Origin: Jiella avicenniae
GTDB lineage: Bacteria; Pseudomonadota; Alphaproteobacteria; Rhizobiales; Rhizobiaceae
Assembly: GCF_021390325.1 (NCBI RefSeq)
Contig: NZ_JAJUWU010000029.1
Coordinates: 1-47,206 of the forward strand
DNA length: 47,206 nucleotides
Reading direction: 5' to 3'
Of this stretch, positions 20,610 to 29,089 are shown in pieces. The notes below the pieces were generated by a model. The model searched no databases. It was not told the origin of the DNA and saw only the letters and a program-made list of their open reading frames with translations. Position numbers and translations under genes: made by a program. The number at the start of each line of letters is the position of its first letter. The first letter of the stretch is position 1.

Positions 20610-21123
20610 TTGCCAAACCTTCTTGGTACTGCGTCTGAGGATCAGACGATAATCAAGACTTACGGCCTCCCGGCTGAACGATGGCTGAACGCCGGCACCG
20701 GATTTGATTCAGCCGACGTCACCCGCCCGTTTCCCGGACCGCCGGCCCATCCCGACAAAGGCCCCGAAAGCTTGCACGGGTCGCGGCGACGGACAAAAAA
20801 AAGGCGGCCACGGGCCGCCTTGAAGTTTGGCTGGAGTATCAGGTCGAAAACCCGATATGCCCACAACGCTACGGCCCGAACATGGTTGCAGTTGGGCAAC
20901 GCGCATATGGAAAAATTCGTGCGCGGGCCATATGTCGGTCACGACCGGGTGACGGGTCCGTTCTCGCCCTCTCGCCGCAAACATCGATCTGCCGCCTGCC
21001 GTCGCGGCGCAACCAATGCAGCGGGCTCACGTTATCCGGTCGAATTCGGCGGGCGAAGGCCCGGCCGCTCCCCCGCCCCATACGATCGCCTTCGACGCAT
21101 CGGCAACGCCAGGAGTTTCGCAA
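20610..21123. other. Intergenic region between His-rich gene and SOUL gene
   Basis: 514 nt. It holds the promoter of the minus-strand His-rich gene, the candidate small RNA with its terminator, and the SOUL gene promoter. Open frames in it overlap the terminator stem or lack start signals, so I call none of them. Confidence 0.5.
20795..20900 (-). ncRNA. Candidate small RNA with intrinsic terminator
   Basis: On the minus strand AAGGCGGCC-CGT-GGCCGCCTT (20821-20801) followed by eight T is a textbook intrinsic terminator, yet no convincing minus-strand gene lies upstream of it. A second hairpin, TATCGGGT-TTTCG-ACCTGATA (one G-U pair), sits at 20837-20857 just 5' of it. Two stems plus a U-tract fit a short trans-acting RNA. 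The 5' end and promoter are not clear, so the right boundary is a guess; a short leader peptide is the alternative. I match it to no known family. Confidence 0.4.
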
Positions 21124-22143
21124 ATGTTTCGCGACCGACCCAGCACCTACGACAACCTCGCCAACGCACTCGGCGCGATCAGCGAGCGGATCGGGGAACT
21201 GGAAAGCCAGGTGGCCGAACGGCTCGATCCGACGCCCTCTGCCGGCGAGCGTGCTCGGCGGGCGATCGGGCGGATCGTGCCGGGCATCGCGCCGGAGCCG
21301 ACCGGCCTGACGCGGTACCTTCCCCACCTGTCGGACTACTGGCCGGACGACGCCGGCCGGCGCGCGCGCCGTCAGGTCCGGGCTCTGCAGGATGCCGGCG
21401 GCGACCTCGCCCACGGGGCCGAGGATTATTTCGACAGCGCCCGGCGCCATCTTTCCGGCTGGTCGGCGCCCGCCCTCGCCTCGCTGCGCAGCCGCCTGCC
21501 CGCCCGCTACCAGCCCGAGCCCGACCGCCGCAATCGCGAGCTGACGGCCCTTCTGATCGCCGGCGGCGCCATCGCGGCGGTCGGTGCGGCCTACTACATC
21601 ACCAAGAAGGTCAACGAGCACAGCGAGGAGCCGGATTACGACGTCGTTCGCGCCGACGGACCGGTCGAAATCCGCGACTACGAGGCGATGATCGTCGCCG
21701 AGACGGTGAAGAGCGGCTATCACGAAAAGGCCCGGCGCATGGGCTTCATGACTCTGGCCGACTACATCTTCGCCAAGAACCGGCCCGGCAAGAAGATCAA
21801 GATGACCACCCCCGTCCTGCAGCAGCTCGCCGAAGGCGAAGGCCGCTCGAAGGGCTGGGCGGTTCGCTTCGTCATGCCGAAGAAGTTCACCCTCGCCAGC
21901 CTGCCCGAGCCCGGCTCCAGCGACGTCGCGCTGAAGGACGTCTCGGCACGGCGGGTCGCGGCCATCCGGTTCTCCGGCAACTTCACCGCGACGCTCGCCT
22001 CCAAACATCTGATGACGCTGTACAATTATCTGGCGGACAACAATCTGAAACAGAAGGGCGATCCGGAATACGCCTTCTACAATCCGCCCTGGACCCCCGG
22101 CTTCCTGAAGCGCAACGAGATCCTCATCGAGATCGAGCGCTGA
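21124..22143 (+). CDS. SOUL heme-binding-domain protein with membrane anchor
   Basis: 339 aa. The C-terminal half (from about 172) is a SOUL/HBP domain: YDVVRADGPVEIRDYEAMIV, KIKMTTPVLQQ, YNPPWTPGFLKRNEILIEIE. Members bind heme or tetrapyrroles. The N-terminal half is an unusual extension: a charged, Arg-rich region (1-137) and a single membrane segment (ALLIAGGAIAAVGAAYYI, about 142-159). The domain is thus likely membrane-tethered; which side is unclear because there is no signal peptide. The ATG at 21124 is chosen from AGGAG eight nt upstream. It is monocistronic, with a 15-bp hairpin terminator shortly after the stop. Confidence 0.85.
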   Translation: MFRDRPSTYDNLANALGAISERIGELESQVAERLDPTPSAGERARRAIGRIVPGIAPEPTGLTRYLPHLSDYWPDDAGRRARRQVRALQDAGGDLAHGAEDYFDSARRHLSGWSAPALASLRSRLPARYQPEPDRRNRELTALLIAGGAIAAVGAAYYITKKVNEHSEEPDYDVVRADGPVEIRDYEAMIVAETVKSGYHEKARRMGFMTLADYIFAKNRPGKKIKMTTPVLQQLAEGEGRSKGWAVRFVMPKKFTLASLPEPGSSDVALKDVSARRVAAIRFSGNFTATLASKHLMTLYNYLADNNLKQKGDPEYAFYNPPWTPGFLKRNEILIEIER

Positions 22144-22165
22144 GCCGTTGGATCCCCAGGATGAA

Positions 22166-22200
22166 GAGAAAGGCCGGCGATCGTCTCGCCGGCCTTTCTC
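22166..22200. terminator. Bidirectional terminator between SOUL and yhhQ genes
   Basis: Perfect 15-bp stem GAGAAAGGCCGGCGA / TCGCCGGCCTTTCTC with a 5-nt loop, between two convergent genes. T/A-rich stem ends (CTTTCTC, then GTTTG) let it act for the plus strand and probably for both. Confidence 0.75.
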
Positions 22201-22234
22201 GTTTGTGGACGGGCGCCGCGGCCGGACACGCGCC

Positions 22235-22918
22235 TCAGGCCGGCTGCGGTCGGTAGGGCATGAAGCGCTGCATGATCACCCGGTAGGGAATCAGCGCGAA
22301 GACGGCGATGGCGAGCTTGACCGTGAAATCCCCGATCGCCCATGAGACCCAGCGCGGCGCCTCGAGGGAAAACACCCCGAGCAGCGGGGCGCTCTCCAGC
22401 GCGAAGCCGTCATTGGCGCCGAGGAAGACGAAGAGCGGCGCGAAGGCGAGGGAAAAGAACGTCACCGTATCGAGCACCGAGCCGCTCAGCGAAGACGCGG
22501 CCGGCGCCCGCCACCAGCTGTCCTGTCGCAGCCGGTTGAACACCGCGACGTCGAGGAGCTGGGCCATCAGGAAGGCGCAGCCGGAGGCGACGGCAATGCG
22601 AAACAGCCGGTCGGCCGTCGTCGAGAAGCCGAGCAGCCCGAGATCGTAGAGGACCGGCGGCACCACCAGCGAGCAGACGACCGCTGCCGCAAAGCCCGCA
22701 TAGACCACCCGCCGGGCGACCCGCGGGCCATAGCGGCGATTGGTGAGGTCGGTGACCAGGAAGGCGAAGGGATAGGTGAAGGCCCCGAAGGTCAGGAGGT
22801 CGGCGAGCTGCAGCCCGCCGATTTCAGCGAAGACCGGATACTGAACCGCGACGTTCGAGGCGAGGACGATCGCGGCCATGGCGGCGATCGGAAGAGCATA
22901 GATTCTGGCAGAAGCCAT
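22235..22918 (-). CDS. yhhQ: Queuosine precursor transporter, YhhQ/VUT family
   Basis: A 227-aa inner-membrane protein of the COG1738 family, which imports preQ0/preQ1 for queuosine modification of tRNA. About six hydrophobic helices are visible. Family features include LQLADLLTFGAFTYPFAFLV, VTDLTNRRYGP and the C-terminal WAIGDFTVKLAIAVFALIPY. The ATG at 22918 (MASARIYALP) is chosen because AGGA lies seven nt upstream and the family starts there. The same leader forms an apparent preQ1-I riboswitch that involves both this AGGA and the start codon, directly supporting the predicted substrate. The gene converges on the SOUL gene. Confidence 0.9.
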   Translation of the reverse strand: MASARIYALPIAAMAAIVLASNVAVQYPVFAEIGGLQLADLLTFGAFTYPFAFLVTDLTNRRYGPRVARRVVYAGFAAAVVCSLVVPPVLYDLGLLGFSTTADRLFRIAVASGCAFLMAQLLDVAVFNRLRQDSWWRAPAASSLSGSVLDTVTFFSLAFAPLFVFLGANDGFALESAPLLGVFSLEAPRWVSWAIGDFTVKLAIAVFALIPYRVIMQRFMPYRPQPA

Positions 22919-22946
22919 TTTTTTATCCTGGGTGATGGAACCAGCG
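22914..22946 (-). promoter_or_regulatory. preQ1-I riboswitch overlapping the yhhQ start codon
   Basis: On the minus strand, P1 CTGG (22944-22941) pairs with CCAG (22931-22928). The loop starts TTCCAT and the conserved CACCC (22934-22930) follows. The A-rich L3 is GATAAAAAA. Pseudoknot P2 pairs CCAT (22938-22935) with ATGG (22918-22915), the start codon plus one base. This matches the known class-I layout GGTTC...CACCC...ATAAAAAA; P1 and P2 differ from the Bacillus aptamer by compensated changes. The Shine-Dalgarno AGGA lies in and next to P1, so ligand binding should block translation. Confidence 0.8.
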
Positions 22947-23002
22947 ATCATATGACGGCGCGATCTCGGCGCGCCGCCGCGGCGAAATTCTCTCCTTCAG
23001 GC

Positions 23003-23040
23003 GCGAAAATGCCGCTCGTTCGATCCCGTTCGAGCGGCAT
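23003..23040 (-). terminator. Terminator of rpmB
   Basis: AATGCCGCTCG pairs perfectly with CGAGCGGCATT (11 bp, 12-nt loop); on the minus strand the stem is followed by a short T run (CATTTTCG). It lies about 50 nt after the rpmB stop. Confidence 0.7.
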
Positions 23041-23088
23041 TCGGCTGAAGAGACCTTGACCCGCCCGGACGGGCGGCTCGTTCGACGC

Positions 23089-23400
23089 TCAGGCCGCGGT
23101 GGCGGCCGTCTCGCTCGTCTCGGCGACCTTCTTGGCGATCTGGCGCTTCAGAAGCCGGGCGCGCTGGGACAGATCGTCCTCGCTGGCCTTGATGAGGAAG
23201 GCATCGAGGCCGCCGCGATGCTCCACCGTGCGCAGGGCATGGGCCGAGACGCGCAGGCGGAAACGCTGGCCGAGCGCATCGGAGATCAGCGTGACGTTGC
23301 ACAGATTCGGCAGGAACCGGCGACGCGTCTTGTTGTTCGCGTGGGAGACGTTGTTGCCGGTCAGGACGGCCTTGCCGGTCAGTTCGCAGGCGCGTGACAT
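23089..23400 (-). CDS. rpmB: 50S ribosomal protein L28
   Basis: Large-subunit protein L28, 103 aa. Recognised from [32 protein letters not shown] and [20 protein letters not shown]. The Ala/Thr/Glu-rich C-terminal tail is the alphaproteobacterial form, longer than the roughly 78 aa of enterobacteria. No zinc-binding CxxC pairs are present. The gene is monocistronic: a hairpin terminator follows, and a DUF3108 gene is divergent on the other side, a neighbourhood I know from rhizobia. Confidence 0.96.
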   Translation of the reverse strand: MSRACELTGKAVLTGNNVSHANNKTRRRFLPNLCNVTLISDALGQRFRLRVSAHALRTVEHRGGLDAFLIKASEDDLSQRARLLKRQIAKKVAETSETAATAA

Positions 23401-23670
23401 CGGTTCACCTTTCAGTCTATCGAAAACCCTTGAGCCGCGCGCCGCCGTTCAAATCCGGCGCGATCATCGCTTCAGGGCATGATCGGGAAAATCTGGCGCT
23501 TCATAGTCGCGATCGAAAGAGGCGTCAAGGTTTCCGCGCGATTGCGACGTCGAAGCGAAGAACACGGGACTGTGGCTTTCGTCGGTCTCGCCAACTTCGT
23601 AGTGAGACCGGTAAGATCCGGCAACGACCTCCTGCCGTGAACGTTTCGGCAGACGAGGCGACCATTGAAG

Positions 23671-24477
23671 ATGCGACCCAATCCCATGCAGTTCAGACGA
23701 ATCGCGATCAGCCTGGCCGTTCTTTGCGGCGTCGTCCTCACCCCCGCGACGGCCCCCGCCGCGGCCGACCGGGTCGTCACGACCGAATACGGCATGGCGC
23801 TGATCGGCCTCATCATCGGCAAGGCGACCTTCGACACCAAGATCGACGGCAACAGCTTCTCGGTGAAGGGCCGGATGTCCTCGGCCGGCCTCGGCCAGTT
23901 GGTCTCCAAGACCGGCGGCACCAGCCAGGTGTCGGGTCGCGTCACCTCCCGCGGCTTCGCCCCCGAGCGCTACGGCCTCGACTACACCTCGGACGGCAAG
24001 CGCTGGTCGAGCGACGTCAGCTTCCGCTCCGGCCGGGTCACCGGCTCGAACGTCAGCCCGAAGCGATCGGCGGACGAGAAGCCGTCCTACGTGCCGGTGC
24101 AGCGCTCGCAGCTCGCCTCGGTGGTGGATCCGCTGAGCGGCATGATGGTCCGCACCAGCGATCCCGCCAGCGTCTGCCGCCGCACCCTGCCGCTTTACGA
24201 CGGCTGGTCGCGGCTCGACCTGAAGCTCTCGCCCAAGGCGCGGCGGACGGTCTCCCTCAGCGGCTACGACGGCGATGCGGTGGTCTGCAACGTCCGCATC
24301 GATCCCGTCAGCGGCTACGACAAGAAGTCCAAGGGTCTGCGCTTTCTGAAGAACCAGACGATCGAACTCTGGTTCGCACCGATCGCCCGGCCGGACGTCT
24401 TCGTTCCCGTCTATGTCCGCATCCCGACGACGATCGGCCCCCTCACCCTGCAGGCGACGTCCGTCTCGGTGAAGTGA
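23671..24477 (+). CDS. DUF3108 exported protein
   Basis: 268 aa. A signal peptide (FRRIAISLAVLCGVVLTPAT, then APAAA) leads a periplasmic beta-rich domain typical of DUF3108: YGMALIGLIIGKATFDTKID, KTGGTSQVSGRV, RYGLDYTSDGK, and a C-terminal DVFVPVYVRIPTTIGPLTLQ. The function of the family is not established; envelope assembly is often suspected. ATG 23671 is preferred; TTG at 23665 has better spacing to GAGG and ATG 23686 is also possible, so the true N-terminus is uncertain by a few residues. Divergent from rpmB. Confidence 0.82.
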   Translation: MRPNPMQFRRIAISLAVLCGVVLTPATAPAAADRVVTTEYGMALIGLIIGKATFDTKIDGNSFSVKGRMSSAGLGQLVSKTGGTSQVSGRVTSRGFAPERYGLDYTSDGKRWSSDVSFRSGRVTGSNVSPKRSADEKPSYVPVQRSQLASVVDPLSGMMVRTSDPASVCRRTLPLYDGWSRLDLKLSPKARRTVSLSGYDGDAVVCNVRIDPVSGYDKKSKGLRFLKNQTIELWFAPIARPDVFVPVYVRIPTTIGPLTLQATSVSVK

Positions 24478-24601
24478 TCGGCCGAGCGGGTTGAAACCGG
24501 TGTCGCCGCGGCGCGTGGTTGCTGCACTTGGCCGCCCTCTGGCCAGACGACTGACGCATGAATAAGCTTGCCTCCTCTTTGACCGTTGGAGGGAGTCGGA
24601 C

Positions 24602-25549
24602 ATGCGGATGGGGACGAAACGCGCTGCCGCGGCGGTAACGTCGCTGGGCCTGGCGTTGTGGCTGGCGGGGCCTGCACTCGCGCAGGATCAAGGCGGCAAG
24701 GGTCTCTGGTCGGTCTATGACAAGGCGTTGAAGGGCGCCAAATATGTCGACCTCACCCATACGATCACGCCGAAGATCCCCGTCTGGGCCGGTTTCTCCG
24801 ATCCGACCTTCGCGCCTGCCAAGGCCGGCAAGGACATCGAGGGCTACGCCGCCAAGGGCAACACCTACACATACGAAAAGCACGGCTTCGAAGCGACGGA
24901 CTATCGCCTTCCGACCGACCAGCTCGGCACCCAGCTCGATCCGCCGGCCCATTGGGCGCCGGAATATCCGGCGATCGACGAGCTTCCGGCGACCTATACG
25001 CTGCGCCCGCTGGTCGTCGTCTCCATCGTCGAGCAGCTGAAGGACGATCCGAACTACGCGCTGAAGGTCGCCGACCTCGAGGCGTGGGAGAAGGAGCACG
25101 GCCGGATCCCGGAAGGCTCGGTCGTCTTCGTGCGCTCCGACTGGTCGAAGGCGTGGCCGGACCCGAAGCTCGCGACCCTGACGAAGTTTCCCCAGGTCGG
25201 CCTCGACGCGCTGAAGTTCCTGCACGAGCAACGCCACATCCTGTTCCACGGCCACGAGCCGCTCGACACCGATTCGACCCCCGATCTCGAAGGCGAATAC
25301 TGGCTGATGCACAATGGCTACGCCCAGGCCGAGGGTGTCGCGAATCTCGACCAGGTGCCGCCGACCGGTTGCCTCGTCTCCATCGGCTATCCGAAATTCG
25401 GCGGCGGTCTCGGCGGCTATGCCCGCTACGTCGCCGTCTGCCCGGCCGACTGGCAATATGGCGTGACGATCGGGGAGAACGACGCACCGCTGCCGAAGTC
25501 CGATACGAAGCTGCACTTCGACGAAGCCGCCGGCATGCGGGTGCGCTGA
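24602..25549 (+). CDS. Exported cyclase-family protein (kynurenine-formamidase-like fold)
   Basis: 315 aa with a signal peptide (residues 1-27, ending GPALA). It belongs to the cyclase/kynurenine formamidase/isatin hydrolase superfamily: YVDLTHTITPKIPVWAGF, a central DQLGTQLDPPAHW, then VVFVRSDWSKAW and HILFHGHEPLDTDS. The canonical metal motif is HxGTHxDxPxH. Here both early histidines are glutamine (QLGTQLDPPAH), while Asp and the last His are kept. Activity may therefore differ or use another metal site. Start is firm: GGAGGGAGTCGGAC precedes the ATG. Neighbours give no pathway hint. Confidence 0.82.
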   Translation: MRMGTKRAAAAVTSLGLALWLAGPALAQDQGGKGLWSVYDKALKGAKYVDLTHTITPKIPVWAGFSDPTFAPAKAGKDIEGYAAKGNTYTYEKHGFEATDYRLPTDQLGTQLDPPAHWAPEYPAIDELPATYTLRPLVVVSIVEQLKDDPNYALKVADLEAWEKEHGRIPEGSVVFVRSDWSKAWPDPKLATLTKFPQVGLDALKFLHEQRHILFHGHEPLDTDSTPDLEGEYWLMHNGYAQAEGVANLDQVPPTGCLVSIGYPKFGGGLGGYARYVAVCPADWQYGVTIGENDAPLPKSDTKLHFDEAAGMRVR

Positions 25550-25648
25550 GGAGACACCTGGATCTCCGCGGCCCGGAGTCTCGTCGCCGGCGCCTTCCGT
25601 CGGACGCGGGGACGACGCGGTGCCGATCCTCCGCCTCGCCGGATACCC

Positions 25649-28600
25649 TCAGTATTCGAAGATCCGCCGGAAGATGCCCGGCGCGATCAGCGAGATCGGA
25701 TTGACGGTGAGGGTCGGGTCGGACAGCAGTCCGTCGAGGCGGTAGGTGATGCCGATGAGACCGCCCTCGCCGCCATTGCCCAACACGCCGCCGACGAAGG
25801 GCAGCGCGCCGAACAGCCGGTTGACGCCGTAGGCCGGCATGAACGAGCCGGCCATGGCGACCCGGCCGGACGGATCGATCAGCGTGCCGGCGAAGCTCGA
25901 TCCGAACACCGGCCCGCGAATGATCCCGTCGTCGAGAATCAACCGGCCGCCCCGCCACAGCATCGTGGCATAGGCCGTGTCGAAATAGGCGTTGGCGACC
26001 GGCAGATCCTTGCCGAGCCGGGCGGCCAGACTGTCGGAGCGTTGCTGCGCCGTTCCGACGAGGCGCCGCAACCGCTCCTCGTCGACCAGGATGAAATCGC
26101 TCAGGACCACCTGCCCCGCATAGGCGCCCTCCCGGGTGCCGAGCTTGGCCCGCAGGCGCCCACCCTTCATCTTGCCGTAGAAACCGGAAAAGCGCAGCAG
26201 CGCGCCGGTGTCTCCCGCTTCCAGCCGAAGCGCCGGCGCGTCCTTGGCCGCCGGCTCGAAGACCATCGAGACCGGGGCGCCGTCGATGCTGGCCGCCAGA
26301 GACGCCCCACGGACGCGGCCGCCGCTCGCCTCGTAGCGGATCGCCGCATCCTCGAGGGTCTCGCCGTTGAAGCCGACGACCCTGTCCGCGGAAAGCTCGA
26401 TGCGCAGCCGGTCCGTATCGGCGGATTTTTCCTCGCCGCTCTCGCCGAGCCCGGTTTCCAGCGTCGCCAGCATCGGCCGCGCATCGATGCCGTTCGCGGC
26501 GATGCTGACGCCGAGGCCGCCCTCGATCCGGGTCACGCGGGCGGAAATCGAATCGCTGCGGTTGAGCGCCAGGGAGTTCAGGACCATCGACTTCAGACCC
26601 GCTTCGTCGAGTTCGGCCGATCCCGTCGCCGAGAACCCCTCGCCGTCGAGCACCGCGTCGTCGATCTGGTAGACGGGACCGTCCTGCTTCGCCGAGAAGG
26701 TCAGAACCCCCGCGACGCCGGCGCTTTTCGACCAGCCGATGGCCGGCAGCTTCATCGACGCGTCGGTCAGATCGACCCGCGCCGCGAAGCCGCTGCCCTG
26801 CCGGGTCAGTCCGACGGTGACGGGACCCTTCACGACGCGCGCGAGCGCCGGCGACAGTGCGGCGATCTCGCCATCGTCGAGGCGCGCGGAAATCTTCAGC
26901 GAGCTTTCGCCCACCGGATCGGGGCCGATCGGCTGCGAGAAGCTGACGTCGGCGGCGATGCCGTCGATGCGGCCGGTGAAATCGCCCATGGCGCTCGCTT
27001 CGGCGATCATCGCCGTGCCGGTGAGATCGGACAGCCGCCGTCCCTCGATCGGCTTCATGACGTCGACGCCCTTCAATTCGGCGACGACGGTCCATTTCAG
27101 GCCGCTCACCTCCGATCCCGTCTCCGGCTCATCGCCGAGATGGAAGGCCGTTCCGACGCCGACGCGGGCCTTGCCCGCGAAGTCCTCGGGTTGCCAGTCC
27201 TTGGCGGCGTTGGCGATGATCGGTTCGTGCCCGGCCAGCCGCACGAGGTCGGCCGCGGCACCCTCGATGTTGAGGGACAAGGCGCCGTCGACGCCGCCCC
27301 CGGCATGCTGGATGTCCAGCGACGAGGGCAGGACCGAAAGCTCAGGCATTCCGACGACGGTGCCGGTCTCCAGGCCGATCGTCGCGTGGTCGCCGCGATG
27401 GCGCACCCCGCCGGACACGTCGGCGAGCGGCGGCATGTCCTTGAGGGTGGTGAACGCACCGCCCTCGAAGGCGAGCCGCAGCTGGAACTCGTCGTCCCGC
27501 ATCGGCGTGTTGGGCTGGATGACGGCGAGAAACCGTTCGATCGTCAGGTCGAGCCCGACCTCGGCTTCGGTGATCACGCCGTCCTTCAGATGCTCCATTG
27601 CCCAGCCACGAGGCCCCTCGGCGATGAAGAACGGCCAGAAGGCGGTGAGATCGGCGGCAACGAGCTTGTTTCCTCGAAGCTTCGTCTCCAGCCGGTCCTG
27701 CGGATCGAACCCGCCGATTTCGGCGGTGGCCTCCAGCCAGCCGGTGCCGGCGTCGAGCCGGGCCGCGTCGATGCTCAACCTGCCGCTCTCGATGTCGATG
27801 GTGCCGCGGGACGTCAGACGTGCCGTTCGCTCCGGGGATGGCCCGGGCTCGGCGACGGCGCTCCGGATGCGCGAGACCAGCCGCGTCGAATCGAGGCGGA
27901 ACGGAACCTTGCCGTCGGTCCCCGCGGCAAGATCGGCGACGCCCGCGAAGGCTGCCCGGAGGTCCGATCCATCGGAAAAATCCGCTGCGATCTCCGCCTC
28001 TTCGCGGCCTTCGTTGAAGTCGATTCCCAGCGTGCCGTCGATTCGCTCGCCGGCCCCGCGCGAGATCGCCGTCGCCGCGGCCAGTTTCAGGTGGCGGGCG
28101 CCTTTCTCGCCACCGAGCGCCAGCGAGACCGCCAGCGACGGACGCGCCGACGGACCGATGGTGACGGGGAGGTCGATCGAATCGGTCGTGAGGTCGAGGT
28201 GCTGCAGCCCGTCGCCGGTGTCGGAAGGCCGCGCCGACCCGGTGACCGCGATGTTCGTTCCGTCGAGTGCGAGGGCCCCATCGAGGCGCAGATCGCCGCC
28301 GTTGCCCTTGTCGATCCGCAGCCGCGCGATTCGCGGCTCGGACGGGCTGCTGCCCGCGATCGTGAGATCGCTGACGGTGATCGCTTCGATCGGAATGCCG
28401 GCGACTTCGGCGCCGGCGCGGTCGAGCGCGGCAAAGATCGCCTCCGTCGTCACCGGGCCGAGATCCGCGCTGCCCGAAAGAATCGCCGGGTCGACGGCGA
28501 CGCCCGTGGCGGTGATCGCCTCCGCTGCGAGGTCGTCGGTGAGGAGATCGAACAGGCTGAAGTCGACGGAAAGATCGGCGACGGTGGCGAGCGTCGTCCC

Positions 28601-28849
28601 GGAGGCACGATCTGTCAGGACGACGTCGGCATAGCGCAGGCCGATCTTGCCGGTAGCCGCGAAGCCGACGCTGCGGCCGCCGATCGAAACCGCGACGCCG
28701 TCGGGCAACATCATAGCCGCCAGGCGCTCGCTCTGGTCGAGGAGCAGGCGGTTGCCGAAGGACGTGGCGACGACGAGGGCGACTGCGCCGACGACGAAGA
28801 CGAGGACGGCGGCGAAGACGCCGCAGGAAATTCCGGCGGCGCGCCTCAT
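25649..28849 (-). CDS. AsmA/YhdP-like large envelope protein
   Basis: 1066 aa. A single N-terminal membrane helix (ISCGVFAAVLVFVVGAVALV) anchors a very long, mostly beta periplasmic region. A DUF3971-type block lies around TAFWPFFIAEGPRGWAMEHL. The C-terminus is AsmA-like: LLRFSGFYGKMKGGRLRAKL, DFILVDEERLRRLVGTAQ, ending PISLIAPGIFRRIFEY. YhdP/TamB/AsmA proteins form hydrophobic-groove bridges moving phospholipid to the outer membrane. MRRAAG at 28849 is chosen because GGGAG precedes it and the helix begins there; the longer frame upstream is not protein-like. Divergent from bcp. Confidence 0.85.
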   Translation of the reverse strand: MRRAAGISCGVFAAVLVFVVGAVALVVATSFGNRLLLDQSERLAAMMLPDGVAVSIGGRSVGFAATGKIGLRYADVVLTDRASGTTLATVADLSVDFSLFDLLTDDLAAEAITATGVAVDPAILSGSADLGPVTTEAIFAALDRAGAEVAGIPIEAITVSDLTIAGSSPSEPRIARLRIDKGNGGDLRLDGALALDGTNIAVTGSARPSDTGDGLQHLDLTTDSIDLPVTIGPSARPSLAVSLALGGEKGARHLKLAAATAISRGAGERIDGTLGIDFNEGREEAEIAADFSDGSDLRAAFAGVADLAAGTDGKVPFRLDSTRLVSRIRSAVAEPGPSPERTARLTSRGTIDIESGRLSIDAARLDAGTGWLEATAEIGGFDPQDRLETKLRGNKLVAADLTAFWPFFIAEGPRGWAMEHLKDGVITEAEVGLDLTIERFLAVIQPNTPMRDDEFQLRLAFEGGAFTTLKDMPPLADVSGGVRHRGDHATIGLETGTVVGMPELSVLPSSLDIQHAGGGVDGALSLNIEGAAADLVRLAGHEPIIANAAKDWQPEDFAGKARVGVGTAFHLGDEPETGSEVSGLKWTVVAELKGVDVMKPIEGRRLSDLTGTAMIAEASAMGDFTGRIDGIAADVSFSQPIGPDPVGESSLKISARLDDGEIAALSPALARVVKGPVTVGLTRQGSGFAARVDLTDASMKLPAIGWSKSAGVAGVLTFSAKQDGPVYQIDDAVLDGEGFSATGSAELDEAGLKSMVLNSLALNRSDSISARVTRIEGGLGVSIAANGIDARPMLATLETGLGESGEEKSADTDRLRIELSADRVVGFNGETLEDAAIRYEASGGRVRGASLAASIDGAPVSMVFEPAAKDAPALRLEAGDTGALLRFSGFYGKMKGGRLRAKLGTREGAYAGQVVLSDFILVDEERLRRLVGTAQQRSDSLAARLGKDLPVANAYFDTAYATMLWRGGRLILDDGIIRGPVFGSSFAGTLIDPSGRVAMAGSFMPAYGVNRLFGALPFVGGVLGNGGEGGLIGITYRLDGLLSDPTLTVNPISLIAPGIFRRIFEY

Positions 28850-29089
28850 GCCGGCTCCCGGCAGAGGACGGCAAACTCCACGTCCGTCGCGCGCCCGTCC
28901 GGACGCATCCCGTCCCTCACCGTCGACCGGGTCCCCGCCCGCATCGCCCCGCCCGCATCTCAACAGCTTCCTACCCCACTCCAGCAAGACGGCATGGCCA
29001 GGACCCCTCCCGTACGCTATCGGTCGCAACCGATCCGCCATGCCCCTCGAGGTGCTCCTTCAATCTTCTCGCGTCGAAAGGATGACACG

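Noticed and set aside
20660-20984. Minus-strand frames over the 20801 terminator as protein genes
   Set aside because: They read through an intrinsic terminator with eight T and lack ribosome-binding sites, so an RNA gene is more likely.
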